In this document: positions 1 to 13,181 of the stretch, piece after piece
Layout: every line of letters starts with the position of its first letter
Position numbering within the stretch: the first letter of the stretch is position 1
Origin: Kudoa neothunni
Taxonomy: Eukaryota > Cnidaria
NCBI GenBank assembly: GCA_964304625.1
Contig: OZ199840.1
Location: forward strand, 3,038,001 to 3,102,000
Length of the DNA stretch: 64,000 nt
Direction of reading: 5' to 3'
The notes under the pieces: generated by a model
The model's database searches: none
Told to the model about the DNA's origin: nothing
Seen by the model: the letters and a program-made list of their open reading frames with translations, nothing else
Translations under genes and position numbers: made by a program

Positions 1-440
1 ATATATTTAAAACTGGAGTGTACGTGTCTGTTTAAATCGTAAGACGTCAAAACCTTGGGTTTTCCCCAAGATCTTGGGATTTTTTTACTTTAAGCCAAAT
101 CTCGGGTTTTTTGTTTATCTACAAAACTTGTAGATTATTGAATTCTTTGGGAAAAATTTATAAATAATAAGTTTTAGAATTTGGTAGGATAATTATACTT
201 GTTTTTTTAGTAATAGAGAGAATTAAAATTACTCGAAATTTTAAAAAGATATCACGACCATCTGTAACGCGCTGGTTTCCGACCCTTGGATAATTGTTAT
301 TTAATCAATTGTTCTTATTATTCTGCGATTGTATTTGGGTATTTCTACGCTGTCTTAAGATTTTCTAGTTTTTTTAATAACATACTTTGAAGTTATTGAC
401 GTATATTATTTTAAATTATGCGTGAAAATTCAAACTGAGT

Positions 441-942
441 TAAAAAAGCGTGGGATAATATGTGCTTCAATCAAGACTGGTTAAAGTTGATTTTAAAGAT
501 TCGTTTAACCAAGATGCTAAGGACATCAATTCCAATTTCTGCGATTGTTGAACGAATATTTTCATTAATGAACGTTTTATAAACTAAATAAATCAACTCA
601 TTAAAGGTTGCAACCGTAAAATGTAAACTTCTCGCAAGGCAGTTGATCAGAAGAAATAATAATAAGTGTTAGATGTCGCGTCCAACAAACCAACTAATAC
701 ATGATGTGAGCAGCGGTGTTGCGAGCCGATGATACCTTGAACGCTTAGAAAATAGATAAAACTTGTTAGCTGAGGGTTGTGAGGTTGATGAAGACGATTC
801 AGTTGACGACAATAATTAGAAAACGCGTTTAAAATACAAATTTTTGTTATTTTAATAATAATATTATTAGGGTTTCTTTTCGAACTTTGGTTTTTAAGAG
901 TTCACTCTTGGGTTTTTTCCGATAGTCTCATTGGGCGCCCTG
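441..942 (+). mobile_element. hAT transposon fossil, 3' end
   Basis: Around 520-680 the plus strand reads IPISAIVERIFSLMN followed, after stops, by VKCKLLARQ. This resembles the C-terminal dimerisation region of hAT transposases, whose hallmark is P-x-S-x-x-x-E-R-x-F-S followed by N and an L-rich helix. Several stops make it non-functional. About 250 bases downstream, 933-942 reads GGGCGCCCTG, the complement of a CAGGG-type hAT terminus, so the element probably ends there. No 5' end is visible, so it either lies left of the window or was deleted. The family (Ac, Buster or other) cannot be assigned from this piece. Confidence 0.65.
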
Positions 943-3524
943 GTACATCGGGCGAGGACACATGTGCAGCGAAAACTGTTTCCTTACGTAAGCATATGTT
1001 GAAACATTTGACTACATAACCATAAACCAAGCGACATTTTCTCGTAATTTTCTAACATAAAATATCGCGGAATTATTATTAACCGAAATACAGCCCATTT
1101 CGTGTAATCATGCGGTCGACCAATAAGAATAAGGTTAAAAGAATTTGTTTGTGGATTATCGGGAGAATTACATTATTTGGCGCCAAAGTAATAATTAACT
1201 TCTCCAGGATAGATATTTAAATTCTCAGCTTCATGAGATAATCTCAATGATGAACATTTAAATCATCGGATCGGCAAAATTTACTAAATAGAGAAACGCC
1301 TATGGCATGATATAACTAAGAATTTTCAGCATTTATTGAGATATAAAATATGTCCATTCTCAAAAGACATATTTTACTTAATTTTTTTAAAATATAACTT
1401 TTAGTATACATTTGAAAAGATAATAACGTTACAAAAATTCTCCTATTCACTTAAGGGTACTCAAATAATCAATATTTTCATTAAAAATAAGGAATTTCCC
1501 GATGTCATATTGGAAAAAATAGATTAAAAATTACCAAATTACCTGTTTACGATTGAGGTTAATTTATTTCCGAGCTATAATCAATTAAAATGAACTTCTA
1601 ATATATGTATATACAAAGAAAATGTGTTAATTATGATATTGAACATTCAAAAATTAATAATTATGTCATTTGGAGAAATTTTAAGACAGATGAAACCATT
1701 AGCGTGATATTTACAAATGATGTTTCATAACTCTTAAAATTTATGGCATATATTAGTTTTCTAATATATTTATTATCTTTTCAAAACTCTTAATATATTT
1801 TTTAAAGAGATTATGATTATTTAATAAAACACGTATGTTGTTATTTTTAATAGTTGCCATAAAGAAATAATTTGGTGGGTCTATACGCATTATGAAAAAG
1901 ATTTACGATGTGAGCATAGTTTTTCAATATTTTATTTTTTTACGAGTGTTTAAATAGAATCGTATTCTGTTTAAATCCCGGTAATGTCTCAATTTCTTAT
2001 TTTTCATGAAGATTGAATAAAATTGAAATCGTATTTATTTTTTGAACATGTGTTATTCCTTTTTGGGGTTTTACCAATGTATGTCTCTTAAAAGCTGAAA
2101 TAACCGTTATAATGATTTTCAGGACGATTAAATTATTTTTCGAGTTAAATTAAAACATCTAATTATTTGCTCACTGTAAACTTGAAAGTTATTATTCAAA
2201 TAATTATCAGATAATTCTTAGGATGAAACTCAATGAATATGATATGAAAACTGTAAGAAAATATGATTTGTCTTATGCTACAAGTAGTTTTAGCGTCTGA
2301 ATCAACAAGTACTATTGAAAAAAGAATGTTGACTCTCGCTAAGAATTATTCTGTTAGTAATTAGGAAACAAATTGTCAATTCCCTCATCTTGATATTATT
2401 TGAAAATTTTATCAATAAAATGATTATTCTAAAACAATCGAATAATACATTTATCTTGAACATAAGTTGACATTCGATAAAACCGATAAATTGTTAATCA
2501 TTACTGTACACTTTCAAGCCAAAAACATCTGATTACTATCAATTAAATAAAAAAATTTCAATCTACCTTGTATTAGTTTTTATTTTGGAAATTTTGGTGT
2601 TATTTTGAATGAATAGATTTATTTGAAATGTTTAAAAATCATGTCAAAATAGCGAAACGATAATTTCCCGTCCACACACGTTTGGTTTAAATCAGATAAG
2701 ATTCTTCATAAAGTTATCAGAAACAAGTAATACTCGGCGTTATTATTTTATACGTTGAAATCTGCCTTTTTATTTGTTTAATTTCTTATAATATTTAGAC
2801 TTAAATCTTTAATTATAAAATATATGTATTTAATTTGTTTCAAAAAATAATTTAAAAATACAGAAAGTTACAATACATTAGGTTATTGAATGGTTATTTT
2901 TAATTCGTTGGCAAAATTTAGATTATTCAGAGCAAGTCATCTAATGTCAATAATTTGTAAAATAAGTTTAAAAATAACGATTATATCTTGTATATTCTTA
3001 TATTTAGATTATGACATAAATTTATTTATATTTAGATTAACGTAATTGTTTAAAATTCAAAAAATAACCATAAACAAAAAAGGTGAATCAAGACAGGAAA
3101 AATGATTTGAAGTCTTTATTTTATTGTGTGAATAAATTTCAGATAATGATTTGTCCAATTATATTTAACTAAAACTTTAAAAATCCTATCGCACACTACC
3201 AATCAAAGCTATGATTTCGCGCTAGTGTCGATATAAAAATTATTGTTCCTCTATATTTGCATCTTAATCGTGAAATATTGCGTTCAAAACACTCTAACGT
3301 CTCATGAAATATCTTTGCTTAAATATTATAAATGATAAGTTCAATACATTTGAGCCAAACATTTGAAATAACTCAGTCTTATTTTTCTTTTATTATTCTA
3401 TAAATATTATTGAATATGTGGTGCGACTTGGCTAATCAAAATAAAAATTAACCATTGCCCTCTTTTCTAAAAAGAAAGATTATGTTGGGGACAGAGTACA
3501 AAAATCCATGAAATAATAAATATT
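943..3524. other. Noncoding AT-rich stretch
   Basis: About 2.6 kb with no credible exon, RNA gene or transposon end that I could recognise. The sequence is AT-rich with stops in all frames. It lies 3' of gene A and may hold its 3' flank. Confidence 0.5.
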
Positions 3525-5188
3525 TTAAAGATAAAAAATTTTGTTCCTGGAACGAAGTAATAGATATACGACGGCGACAAGCGTTATTAAGATAGGAAAG
3601 ACCACAATTACTAATGTCAGCGTAAAAATTTTTAACATGAGTGGTCTCTTCTTATATTTCTGTATTGTAAATCTATGTTTATCGGATACACTCCGAATAG
3701 TTGATTTCGATTCGAAGTAACTATCGGTGATAGCATCAATGGATCCAGATTCCGTGGGAAATTCGGGTTTGCGAGTGATATATGAACTCTCGAAAATTAC
3801 AGAAATTTTGGCTGTAATTGAGTCTATTGGTTCTTGTCTAAAATATTTGATATTTTATAACAATAAATAATTTAATGACTTGGTCTTTTCCGAATAACTT
3901 GGAAGAATTGAGCCAAAAAAAGGATCAACAAATATATATTCATTAAAGCCATTGTATTCATAATAATTTCTAAATAATAAACTGATTTTAGATACATTTG
4001 ATAAATTACATTTTTTTAAGAGCTGCAGTATCTTTTTCTACAAAAAGAGATCCGTCGCTTATAATAGTATATATAACAGTAATATGGAAGCATTCTAGAT
4101 ATAAAAAATAGCCATCCTTAATTGTTAGATATTAATATTATGGCAATAGAAATTGTTACGTAGTATCCATTAACAGAATGGACATAACATATACCATTTA
4201 TATAATCAAGAATAGCTTTCATCAAGTCTGTTATTTTTTGTGGCTCAAACTCAAAATAATTATTATAAATCTATAATTTATCAATTGAAATATTTTATCA
4301 CAACAATACCTCAAATTCATTTTTCTCCGACAATATTTTTCCTTTTCCAATTGCTGACAGGTTGCAATAATCGTTCTTCGAACAAGCATTACTGTCATAC
4401 ATGACAGATCGGATCAATGAGGTACACTTCTCCAAGTCATATTTTCCCAGAAAGGTTGCTTGATATTTTGGTAAGGATTCCGACATGCAAACATTTTCCA
4501 AAGTATTATAGTTGAAATGTTTTTCATAATCAGTGATAATACAAGGGTGAAAATATTGTTCATTTTTCGCTCCCTTTATATTCAAGGAAAAATTTTAATT
4601 TAAAGAATTTTAATATATTTACTTTAGCTAGCTTGTGATACGTTGATATTAATATACGTTCGAGAGCCAAACAATAAAAATCATACACAAAAGCCGTGTA
4701 CTTTTCTTTTCTGAGAGAAAATTCTTTTATAATCCATTTATCGCTTGGGTTGGGTGGATTCTCGGCGAAAATTCCAATCGTAAAACCTACATGTGTTGCA
4801 AGCATAAATGACTTTTGGTCTAAAATCTTAATAAATTATTTCAAATTCCACGCTCATTATAGAGGTTACTGATTCTTCAAAGTTAAAGTGGTACTTCAAA
4901 AGCTCCAACAACCCACTTGTATTTTCATCGAGTATTATTGATGAACCCAATATTATTTTATAATGATCAGAGGCCTCTATTTTTTCAATGTCGCTCCGTA
5001 AAATTGTTCCCAAATCCTCTTCAATTTTTCTTGAGAAAAATTTAGTGACTGAATTATGAGTAAAATTTTATACAAGTGCATAAACTCCAGAGAATACATA
5101 ATTTGTAATAAAATTTGTTCAAATTCTTCAGCTTCCCATTTGCATAATTTGGCAGCAAGTTTCATACAATCGTACAAATGATGATTCA
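3525..5188 (-). CDS. Gene A: CD39/apyrase-fold (NTPDase-like) membrane protein lacking catalytic motifs; 5' end not found
   Basis: Eight exons join cleanly on the minus strand: 5074-5188, 4870-5029, 4623-4826, 4310-4573, 4160-4270, 4010-4116, 3880-3969 and 3525-3837, with 38-50 nt GT-AG introns. The product aligns with GDA1/CD39 ectonucleotidases. LYDCM matches the DCM of CD39; KYTAFVYDFYC matches YTHSFLC; then come FHPC, NVC, DLEKC, AC....YC, ICY and ECF. These are the eight cysteines of the NTPDase C-terminal half in order. The last exon encodes a Ser/Thr-rich stalk, one membrane helix near LKIFTLTLVIVV and a short basic tail ending RSRNKIFYL. The apyrase motifs are gone: the GATAGMR position reads IMYSLEF and the LDLGGAST position reads FMLATHVGFT. 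A secreted or surface binding role is more likely than ATP hydrolysis. N-terminal exons (signal or first membrane helix, ACR1) were not located. Gene B is its paralogue. Confidence 0.78.
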
Positions 5189-6354
5189 CTTTTTATATAA
5201 GATGATGTTAGAATCGATATATATATATATATATATGTCTGTTTTGAAATTTAATAGGTATTTTAATAGTAAGTATGTACTGACTGGTAAACATTTAACC
5301 CCTTGAGGGTTGTTTTGACTAAAGCTAATTAGATGTACACGTAAAAGTGTTAATACCGACTTGTAATTAATTATCTAGAGCGGAATTTTAAAAATTATGT
5401 TTAAGCTATCAATAATTTTCATGGCAGGGATAGGCATACTTTCAAGTTTGGGTTTTAAATCAGTACATTATGAGTTTCCAAAGGGCCGCAACTTATACAA
5501 CCTATGGTTAACCAATAACGTAACGCCACATATATATGTATAGTATAGTAAAGAAAAAAATAAATATAATTAAATATACACAATTATTTTTGGCCAATTA
5601 ACTTTATAGCGGGATTGGGATCTTTTATATTCCATAAATATTTTAATTGGTTCATAGAATTTTTAACAAATATCTGAGATAATTAACGTTGCGTCTTTTA
5701 TCCTATATTATTGAAGTTAAAAGACTAAAAAAATTTTTCCTCTCTAACAGGCTTTGGAGTTAAAATGACCAACAATTTTTTAGTTTGGTATATGCCGAAA
5801 ATTATTATACAGATATGTGGAAATTAATGGAAATTCCTGCATAAGGAATATTGAGAAATTCAGTAATTATTATTAACGATAATCCGCAAAAATCCGACTA
5901 ATTACGTGGTAGCATATACAGTCAACCACGGTTATTGCGCACTTTTGGTGGGTGGCGAAAAATGTATAACATCCATCTAATTCGAGGCTGCCAACGGAGT
6001 TTAAAAACCCCAATGTCGAAAAAACACTACTTTAAAGTACAACCAAAAATAGAATCGTGACTATTAAAGTTTTTAACCTTCTTCCGATTCAATAATTACG
6101 TGTTCATGCATTGAAGTTAAATTTATCTTCGTATGATTGCCATGTTTTAGCACGAGCACTCACTCATACTTAATATCTTGTGTAGATCAACACACTCACA
6201 ATTAATTACTACATAATTCAATGTATATTTTGAAATAAGGTTCAAATTTTCTAATAATAAGCGACAATTTTTACTAAGTAATTATGTAATCGTGTCATAT
6301 TAAAGAATCCAATGTGGTGTCGTTCAATATTGCAAATGTATAAGATCTACACGA
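5189..6354. other. Upstream flank of gene A, no assigned feature
   Basis: This stretch should hold the missing 5' exon or exons of gene A on the minus strand, but I could not identify a signal peptide or an ACR1-like DAGSS motif. It contains a short (TA)n run near 5218-5236. Nothing else is recognisable. Confidence 0.4.
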
Positions 6355-6533
6355 CAATGGTTCCCGCACCCCTAAGGGTGTGAACTGTGGGTTTGGGGTG
6401 CGAGATTCGACCACAATGGAAAATAATTTTTGAGAAATTTTGAGTCGGCTAAAGCTTATCGTATACAAGGGGGCACGAACTTCGTTTTCTCATAAAATGG
6501 GAGTGCGAGTCCAATTTTATTTGGGAAGCACTG
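6355..6533. mobile_element. hAT-type MITE (179 bp)
   Basis: The left end starts CAATGGTTCCCGCACCC and the right end, read inward on the other strand, starts CAGTGCTTCCCAAAT, the CAGTGNTTCCC type of hAT terminus. The flanking octamers ctacacga (6347-6354) and ctgcatga (6534-6541) agree at six of eight positions, as expected of an old 8-bp target duplication. There is no coding capacity. It was probably mobilised by a hAT transposase encoded elsewhere. Confidence 0.6.
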
Positions 6534-6599
6534 CTGCATGATATAATTTGAATAGCATACGTCATTAAAAATATAGATATTAATGTCGTACATAAAAAA

Positions 6600-6716
6600 A
6601 TTTAAGCATTCTTTAAGATTTACAGGTTTTCAATAAAAACCCAAGATTTTGTATTAAATAAAATAACTCCCATGAATCCAAGGTGATCATGAAAAGCCCA
6701 AGCCATGGCAGCCCTG
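6600..6716. mobile_element. hAT end fragment
   Basis: The right edge, 6707-6716, reads GGCAGCCCTG, the complement of a CAGGGCTGCC hAT terminus. It is preceded by sequence with repeated CCCAAG words, resembling the end of the element at the window start. No matching left end was found nearby, so this is a solo end or a truncated copy. Confidence 0.4.
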
Positions 6717-7004
6717 ATGTAATTGTGCGCGTGTGGCAAAATAAACGCAAGTATTATCTTTAAAACGAATTAATTAACATTTATTCGTTGACATAATTTA
6801 ACGAAACAATGCATTTATCGGTATATTTTACAATTTTAGATACTTTGTCCATCACTAGGCAGAAATCATTCAATCTATTTGAGTCTTGAGGTAAAATACT
6901 CAACGTATTTTTGAGAGAGCATCCTTTAGTTTCTTCGAGTTTAATTAATATTTAATATGGTACTTTTTATTGAGATTAGCATAATGTTGAGAATTTCCAC
7001 TTAA

Positions 7005-9269
7005 CCCTTTCGTGCCCAAAAGCTATCATAGTGACCACATGTATATTTTCTATATGGAAGCTTAGTTATGGGAAACATGGGCATAAAATTAAATTTTTAA
7101 TGCATTCAATCTTTTTTCATACTAATTATAGGAATTTTAAAGAAAATTTTGTAAGAAATTGTATAGCAGCAAACTTTAAGCCATTTTGGTCCCCAAAAGT
7201 CATTATATCATTTCATTCATTAACTAATACTTTTTCAATAAAATATAACACAAAAATTTTGAGTCGTAGATAACAACATAAATAATATATTTATTGAAGT
7301 TAAACATTTTTTTATGTAACTTTTAAAAAATAATGATGAAAATAATACATGGCCATTAGGATAGCCTTTGAGCAAATGCGCCAAGTTTGAACAAAGATGG
7401 ATCGCTACGTTAAATATAACAACCTAAATAATGATAAATCAATATCAGAAGTAGTTATTCTTCCGGATGCTGATCTGTCAGAAACAGACACGGTTTCTGA
7501 TGATGAAATGGAAAAATATGCCAATTAAAGTATGATGATTTCTCTGTTTCTACGCCCGATGATATTGACTCTGAATATGATGATGTAGAGTACAAATAGA
7601 CTAACGAAAATTTTGGCTTGATATTCCGGATGATGTTATTACTGTTAATGATTTTGAAGAAATTGATCGATCTTATTGATTACTTGAAATTCTTCTTTAA
7701 CAAATCACTAATCCAGATGATAACAAATGAAACAAACATTTATGCCACTCAATGTGGAATAAATTTTGTTACAGATATTGAAGAAATCCAAAAGTATCTA
7801 GGGGTTCTCATGTTGATGGGTATTGTTAGAATGCCTCGTTATCGCTGCTATCGGAGCACATCATTAGATTTTCGACACGTATCAAACGTTTTCTCTAGAA
7901 ATCGATTTGATAAAATTTCCAAATTTATTCATTTTTCCAATAATGAAGATATCACTAAAGATCAAAACTCGGAAAATTATTATCGTTTTTCTAAAATTCG
8001 ACCTTTTTAGAACATCTACGGTTCTCGTTTTTAAGTTTAAACCAGAAATGTGCAATGCAATCGATGGGCAAATGATTCCCTTAAAAGGAAGATGCTAAGC
8101 TAAACAGTACCTTCCCATTAAACAAACCAAATAGGGGTTTAAAGTGTTTGCTCGGTGTGGCATCAGTGGCGTACTCTATGATTTTATCTCGTATCGTGTA
8201 TGAGGGAAAACCACCAGCAATTTCACAAACTTGTGGTCAAACTTGGAGTGATTTTGTAGTAAAATTATGCGAGACTTTACCAACTTCAAGATCCTTCTTT
8301 TTGTATTTTGATAAATATTTCACATCTATTCCATTGCAGCAACTGTTAAAGAAGCGAAACATCTACTCTGTTGTACAATAAGAAGGAACAAAATTAAAGA
8401 TTGTCCATTAACCCCGGTAAAACAAATTCAGCAAGAAAGGTCACGGTTCTTACGAAAGCTTTCAGGATACCAAAAATGGAATATTATTGACTCAATAATG
8501 TGATGGTTCTGTTGTTACGCTTTCTTCTACTCATTCTTCATCCCAGCCCCTTGGTGTAGTTAAAAAATTCGATAGAAGGGCTAAAAAGACTACAAATATT
8601 GATTACCCCAATGTAGTTTCAGAATATAGTAAAAACATGGGTAGAGTTGACTTGTCAGACATGTCGATAGCATTTTACGAGTTTAACCACAAATGCCGAA
8701 TGTTTTGTATGCGAATATTCTTTTGGGGGTTCAATACCGCCATAACCAATGCTTGGTTATTATATAAACGAAATACAAAGGTCAATGGTGACAACTACAA
8801 AGTAATGGACCTTTTGTCATTTACTCGGTCTAAAAGTGAAAGTATGATTCACTTCAAAAAATCCAATATAGTAAAAAGCGTTGGCATCCTTCATTGGATG
8901 ATTCTAAAGTTGTAGCTGTTGATCATTTGCATAAAAACAATCGAAACCCCTGTCAGAGTCAATAAGATTTGATAATGTCGACCATTATACTGAAATAGTG
9001 GACACAAAAGGAAGGTGCCGATTGTGTAAATAAAGAAAACAATTCAGCTGCATTCGATGTGGAATAACGTGTTGTAATGTTAAAACTCGAACCAGATTCG
9101 ATGTAATATTTTTTCGCGCGAGTGCCCAGTGATCATTCTGCTCACCACGATGAAATATCGTAAAAAATAATAATTAAATATTTAATTTTTATTCAAAAAT
9201 TTTTTATGTTAAAAAAAAATATTAAATATAATTTTTATAGCTCTAATTAAAAATTTAGGCGCTAAAGAG
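7005..9269 (+). mobile_element. piggyBac element, both ends present, transposase decayed
   Basis: TTAA at 7001-7004 is followed by CCCTTTCGTGCCC. At the other end, sequence complementary to CTCTTTAGCGCC is followed by TTAA at 9270-9273, so the element is bounded by piggyBac target sites and imperfect terminal repeats. Between them the plus strand carries the piggyBac transposase order. An acidic N-terminus (MDRYVKYNN, near 7396) comes first. Next are NETNIYATQ and YLGVLMLMGIVRMPRY (7720-7850), then SRNRFDKISKFIHFS and IDGQMIPLKGR (8060). Then come FDKYFTSIPL (8310) with its catalytic Asp, MGRVDLSDM (8640) with the last catalytic Asp, and a Cys-rich tail KGRCRLC...CIRCGITCC (9010-9070). Multiple stops and frame changes show that it is dead. 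Confidence 0.9.
7395..9110 (+). pseudogene. piggyBac transposase pseudogene
   Basis: This is the coding remnant inside the element. The longest intact stretches are 7618-8010 (N-terminal and central DDE_Tnp_1_7 region), 8148-8381 (containing the FDKYFTS catalytic segment) and 8637-8915 (containing GRVDLSDM and the helix ending in NAWLLYKR). Stops interrupt the acidic N-terminus near 7526 and 7600, the segment near 8010 and 8096, and the region after 8381. The C-terminal zinc-binding cysteines are still readable around 9010-9070. The number of lesions suggests an old insertion. It lies between the paralogous genes A and B and has no evident connection with either. Confidence 0.85.
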
Positions 9270-9273
9270 TTAA

Positions 9274-12200
9274 AATAGATGATTATTTTTATGAGTATAA
9301 CGACCAGTTTCTATAATTTCGCACGTCTTTCATGATTTCCTAACTGATTAATACGATGGAATTGGCTTGTAAGATACATTAAAATTATAAAAGCTGCGAA
9401 TTAAAGGTGCACTCGATAATCTTGTGTATTTAGAAAGGTGTTCCTTCATAATAAATTACAATATATTTTCTTTATAAATATAACTTTGGAGATAACATTA
9501 TAAACAAATATGGATTTACCAAGGTCTGGTTAGGTGAGAAAGAGTCTGGAAGGATGAAATTATCACAATAATATATTTGTTGACATTGTGTAAAAAATAC
9601 CATTTAATAAATGAACAAATATTAATGTTGGGGCTGAAAGATTGCGCGTAGGTTTCTAAAGTAATTGCCGTCGGTCTGATATGACGTTATCTGTGAAACC
9701 CTCTCTTTATTATATTAGCGGTTATATAAGAACCCATTAGCTTACCTTATTATTATCATATTTGAACGATGGTTTCTTGCCTTAACAATTAAAATTTAAA
9801 TTTTGCATAAAGCTTCACGAGCTGAAAAATAAGTTCTCGTGTCCTTAGTTTGTTTACCACTGTTCTATAGGGATCTCAAGGAAGTTTACCAGACGTATCG
9901 GGATTTAGGACTGAATTTGATGGGGCCAGGAGCAACTGTATATATTATAATATAAAATATATGGATCGAAGCTTACTCTATAACAATAAAATTCAAATCT
10001 CCATCAAATTAATCAAACTCTTTATTTAATAAAATTATTAATTTATTAATGTTGAAGTGATAAGTCCTTCTTCAGACAATAAAAATGTAGAGTGATTAAA
10101 AATAATTATCTTATTTGTTACATGAGCAAATATCGCTTTTGGTAGTAAGTTTGTGGTACCAATCTTTCTCCTCCTCTGGTATAATTAACCTTTTATAGCA
10201 TATAAAAGAGGAATAACTTAATCGTTTGTATAGCACAATTCCTTTCTTTGGAATTTATGAAATGAAGTTAGTTTAAAAACGAATAAATAAAAGTACCTTT
10301 GGATATTTATCATTTTGAGGTAAAATGTAAGAAATGAAACAGTTTAGAAACAGTACGATCAACATTTGGCATCTCATTACTCCTCAAATTATTTGGTTCG
10401 AAAGTAAAGCTTTTACTTATTCAACGATAGAGATCACACTAAGATTTGTTAAGTAGTTTTCTATTACTGTGATCTACAGCTGGAATAAATGATGTGGATT
10501 GTAGATTTTTGTTTCATATCTTTTAAATATAAAGTTTTATACACAATATTAACTGTTTTATCTAAGTAATTTAAATTTATCAAACTATAAAATATAATTC
10601 GACGTTGATTGTGACAAAATAAACAATTATTGGTTAAATCGTGGTTTGTTGAGAAAATATTAAATAAATATTTTTTTATTCCTTAATTTGAAATTAAATA
10701 TGCTACGACTATTCCTTAATGTTCATAAGTTATTTTAGTTATATAATAAGCACTTCAATGATTAAAGCAGGAGTAAACTGATAAAGGTTAAGTGTAACAT
10801 TCTATCTAGATTTTACACATAGTTTTAGTAATGAGTGTCTAACAATAACAATTTTAATTTGGTATCATTTACGATATTAAAGATTATGTTGTTTACTTTA
10901 AATTATTTAATAAATTATTTTATTGTACTATTATAAAACAGGTACTGTAATTCCAATTCATATTTAATTAGGCTTATATCGTTAAAATTTCAAGAGGTTA
11001 TAATAAAAAGAAAACAGAAAGATTAGGTTTATTTATTCAAGAAATTATTTTCAAGACTGAGAAGAGAGATTTACAACTTAACTGATACGAATTAGCCCCT
11101 AATAGTGAAAACAATTGTTGTTGCTTCTCAAATTAATCCTATTTAAATAATGAAAATCAGAGATATGGATTTTATGGAATGAAGCCTATTATCTTCAAAT
11201 TTACACCAATACCATGAATGATTGGTCGAAAATTATGTATATGGTACATAAAGAAATTTTGAAATTTTTAATAGATATTTAAAGCGGATTATGAATGTAT
11301 TAATGGCATCAAAATGCGTTTTTAGGGCTTTTTCTTAGATATCTCGTATTCATGTCTATAAGTTAAATAAATCTTATTTTTCCTTGATCGAAAAACACGT
11401 AGACCCTCCCATTAGTTTCTGTGTAACGTATAATTAGTTTTTTAATTAAAATGTCGCATATATAACTTACATGTTATGTAGATACCACTGATTGAGCATA
11501 TAACTTAAATTGTTATCAATAAACTATTTTTGCTTAAATAACTATAAAATTTCGATTAGCATACTTATTACATAATGGTTATGCTAATTAATATTAATAA
11601 TTAATTAAGGATTCAAGATTCATCATCTAGGATGATAATACACATATTTTGTTGATCTTAATAGTTTTAAATAATTTATTACAATTCCCTAAATTTTATC
11701 ATTTCGCAAACTTAAAAAAAGTTATATGGGGACATTTCACGGTCTAAATAATACGGAATGCTTTTCACTTTATTACTCAGATTCGAAAAATTATACTTAT
11801 TTTAAGTTAAGAGGAACCTTTTGATTTTATGGAAACAATTAGATAATTATAAATTAGGAAGAACTTCTCTTTTCAAAAGATAAAAATATAAATAATAACG
11901 GTCCACGTAATATTTTCATGTGGATCGACTCCAAGTTTTTTGTCTCAATTTTAAATTTTCGTAAACGTTATATTCAAAAATTAATCATTTCTATTAAAAA
12001 ATCGTAAATTAATAAAGAGGGAACTTAATAAACTTTATTGCTCTCATTCTATTAGAATTAAGAAAGATTTACTCACCCAGTTTTTCTTTTGGGGACTTTA
12101 CATCCCTCTAAGATGAAAGATCAGAGGAAAAATATTGTTTGTTAAATTCTCCTTATTGATATTTTAATAAGCTTGAGGCAATATGTTTTTGTTTAAAATA

Positions 12201-12866
12201 TATTTTTTCTAATCAGAATTTACCATTTGGTACTGACTATTGCAGTGGATTCGTTTAATCCCCATGTGCGGATTGCCTAACGCCACAGATGGGAATATTT
12301 ACTAAAATAACTCTTCCACCAAACATTTAATTTTAAAAATGCATACAACAATGAATTAACTATTTAAAAATAAATTCTCAAAATAAAATAAATCAAATTA
12401 CTTTTAATATATAAATTGGCCAAATATGCCATCTTTATTTTATATTTTTCTTGAGTGGATTCATATATAAGTTAATGTACAAGCGATTATCAAATCTTAA
12501 TGTGTTCGTTTTATATAACAAGAAGTGTCGATTTACCCAATACATTAATTGAGAATGTGGCAACTTTTGTTAATAAGACTCGTTCTTTACAATGATTGTA
12601 AATATACTATTTTACAATATAAGTTCGGTTATAATAATTATTTTCACATTTAATTGGTGATTTTAGTTTTTATTAGTGGCTTAATCGATTAAAGTTAAAA
12701 TTTTTCGTTTTAATATTGATGTTAATTATATGAAACATTACCGTTTAGTTTATTTAAGAGATGTTTTCTGTTGTAGATTATAATTAATAAGTTGGTATAG
12801 CCGTTTACGATTTTTAATTAAAAAAAATCCATCATTTAAATCGGTGTTTATTTTTTAACCGACCTA
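9274..12866. other. Noncoding AT-rich stretch
   Basis: About 3.6 kb without a recognisable exon, RNA or transposon end. Composition is low in G+C throughout, with stops in all frames. Confidence 0.45.
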
Positions 12867-13181
12867 GTGCTATGGTATTATGGACACAAAATCGGAGTAA
12901 ACAGGCTTAAAAATCACAATTTATTAATCTACCATTTAAATACAAGTATGATAGCATGCATTAAGGATCCGGTGACAATTTCGCCATATCCGCCGTCTTT
13001 ATATGCGTTCGTTATGAGAAGCTTCGTTCAATTGCGACCGAAGATAGAGGAATTGATGTTAACATTAAAAAAAGTTTTTAATGTATTGGATACATCGAGT
13101 GTATCCGTTTTTTTATATATTTCAAAAGATATCATCAAATGCATGTGTTTTATATTAACCACTTTAGAAATTATAATTTGA
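12867..13181 (+). other. Unclassified 104-codon open frame
   Basis: An open frame of 104 codons on the plus strand starts with an alternative start codon. The translated segment around SPYPPSLYAFVMRSFVQLRP resembles nothing I know. A second frame over the same bases (GDNFAISAVFICVRYEKL) is also open for about 35 codons and has more balanced codons, so this could be part of an exon in either frame or simply chance. No flanking splice pattern convinced me. Confidence 0.15.

Noticed and set aside
7031-7273. 80-codon plus-strand frame just inside the piggyBac left end
   Set aside because: It lies in the 5' noncoding part of the element, matches no piggyBac domain and has AT-driven composition. 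Chance frame.
12867-13181. 104-codon frame that might be a host exon
   Set aside because: No family resemblance, no splice context, and a competing open frame over the same bases. Kept only as an unclassified open frame.
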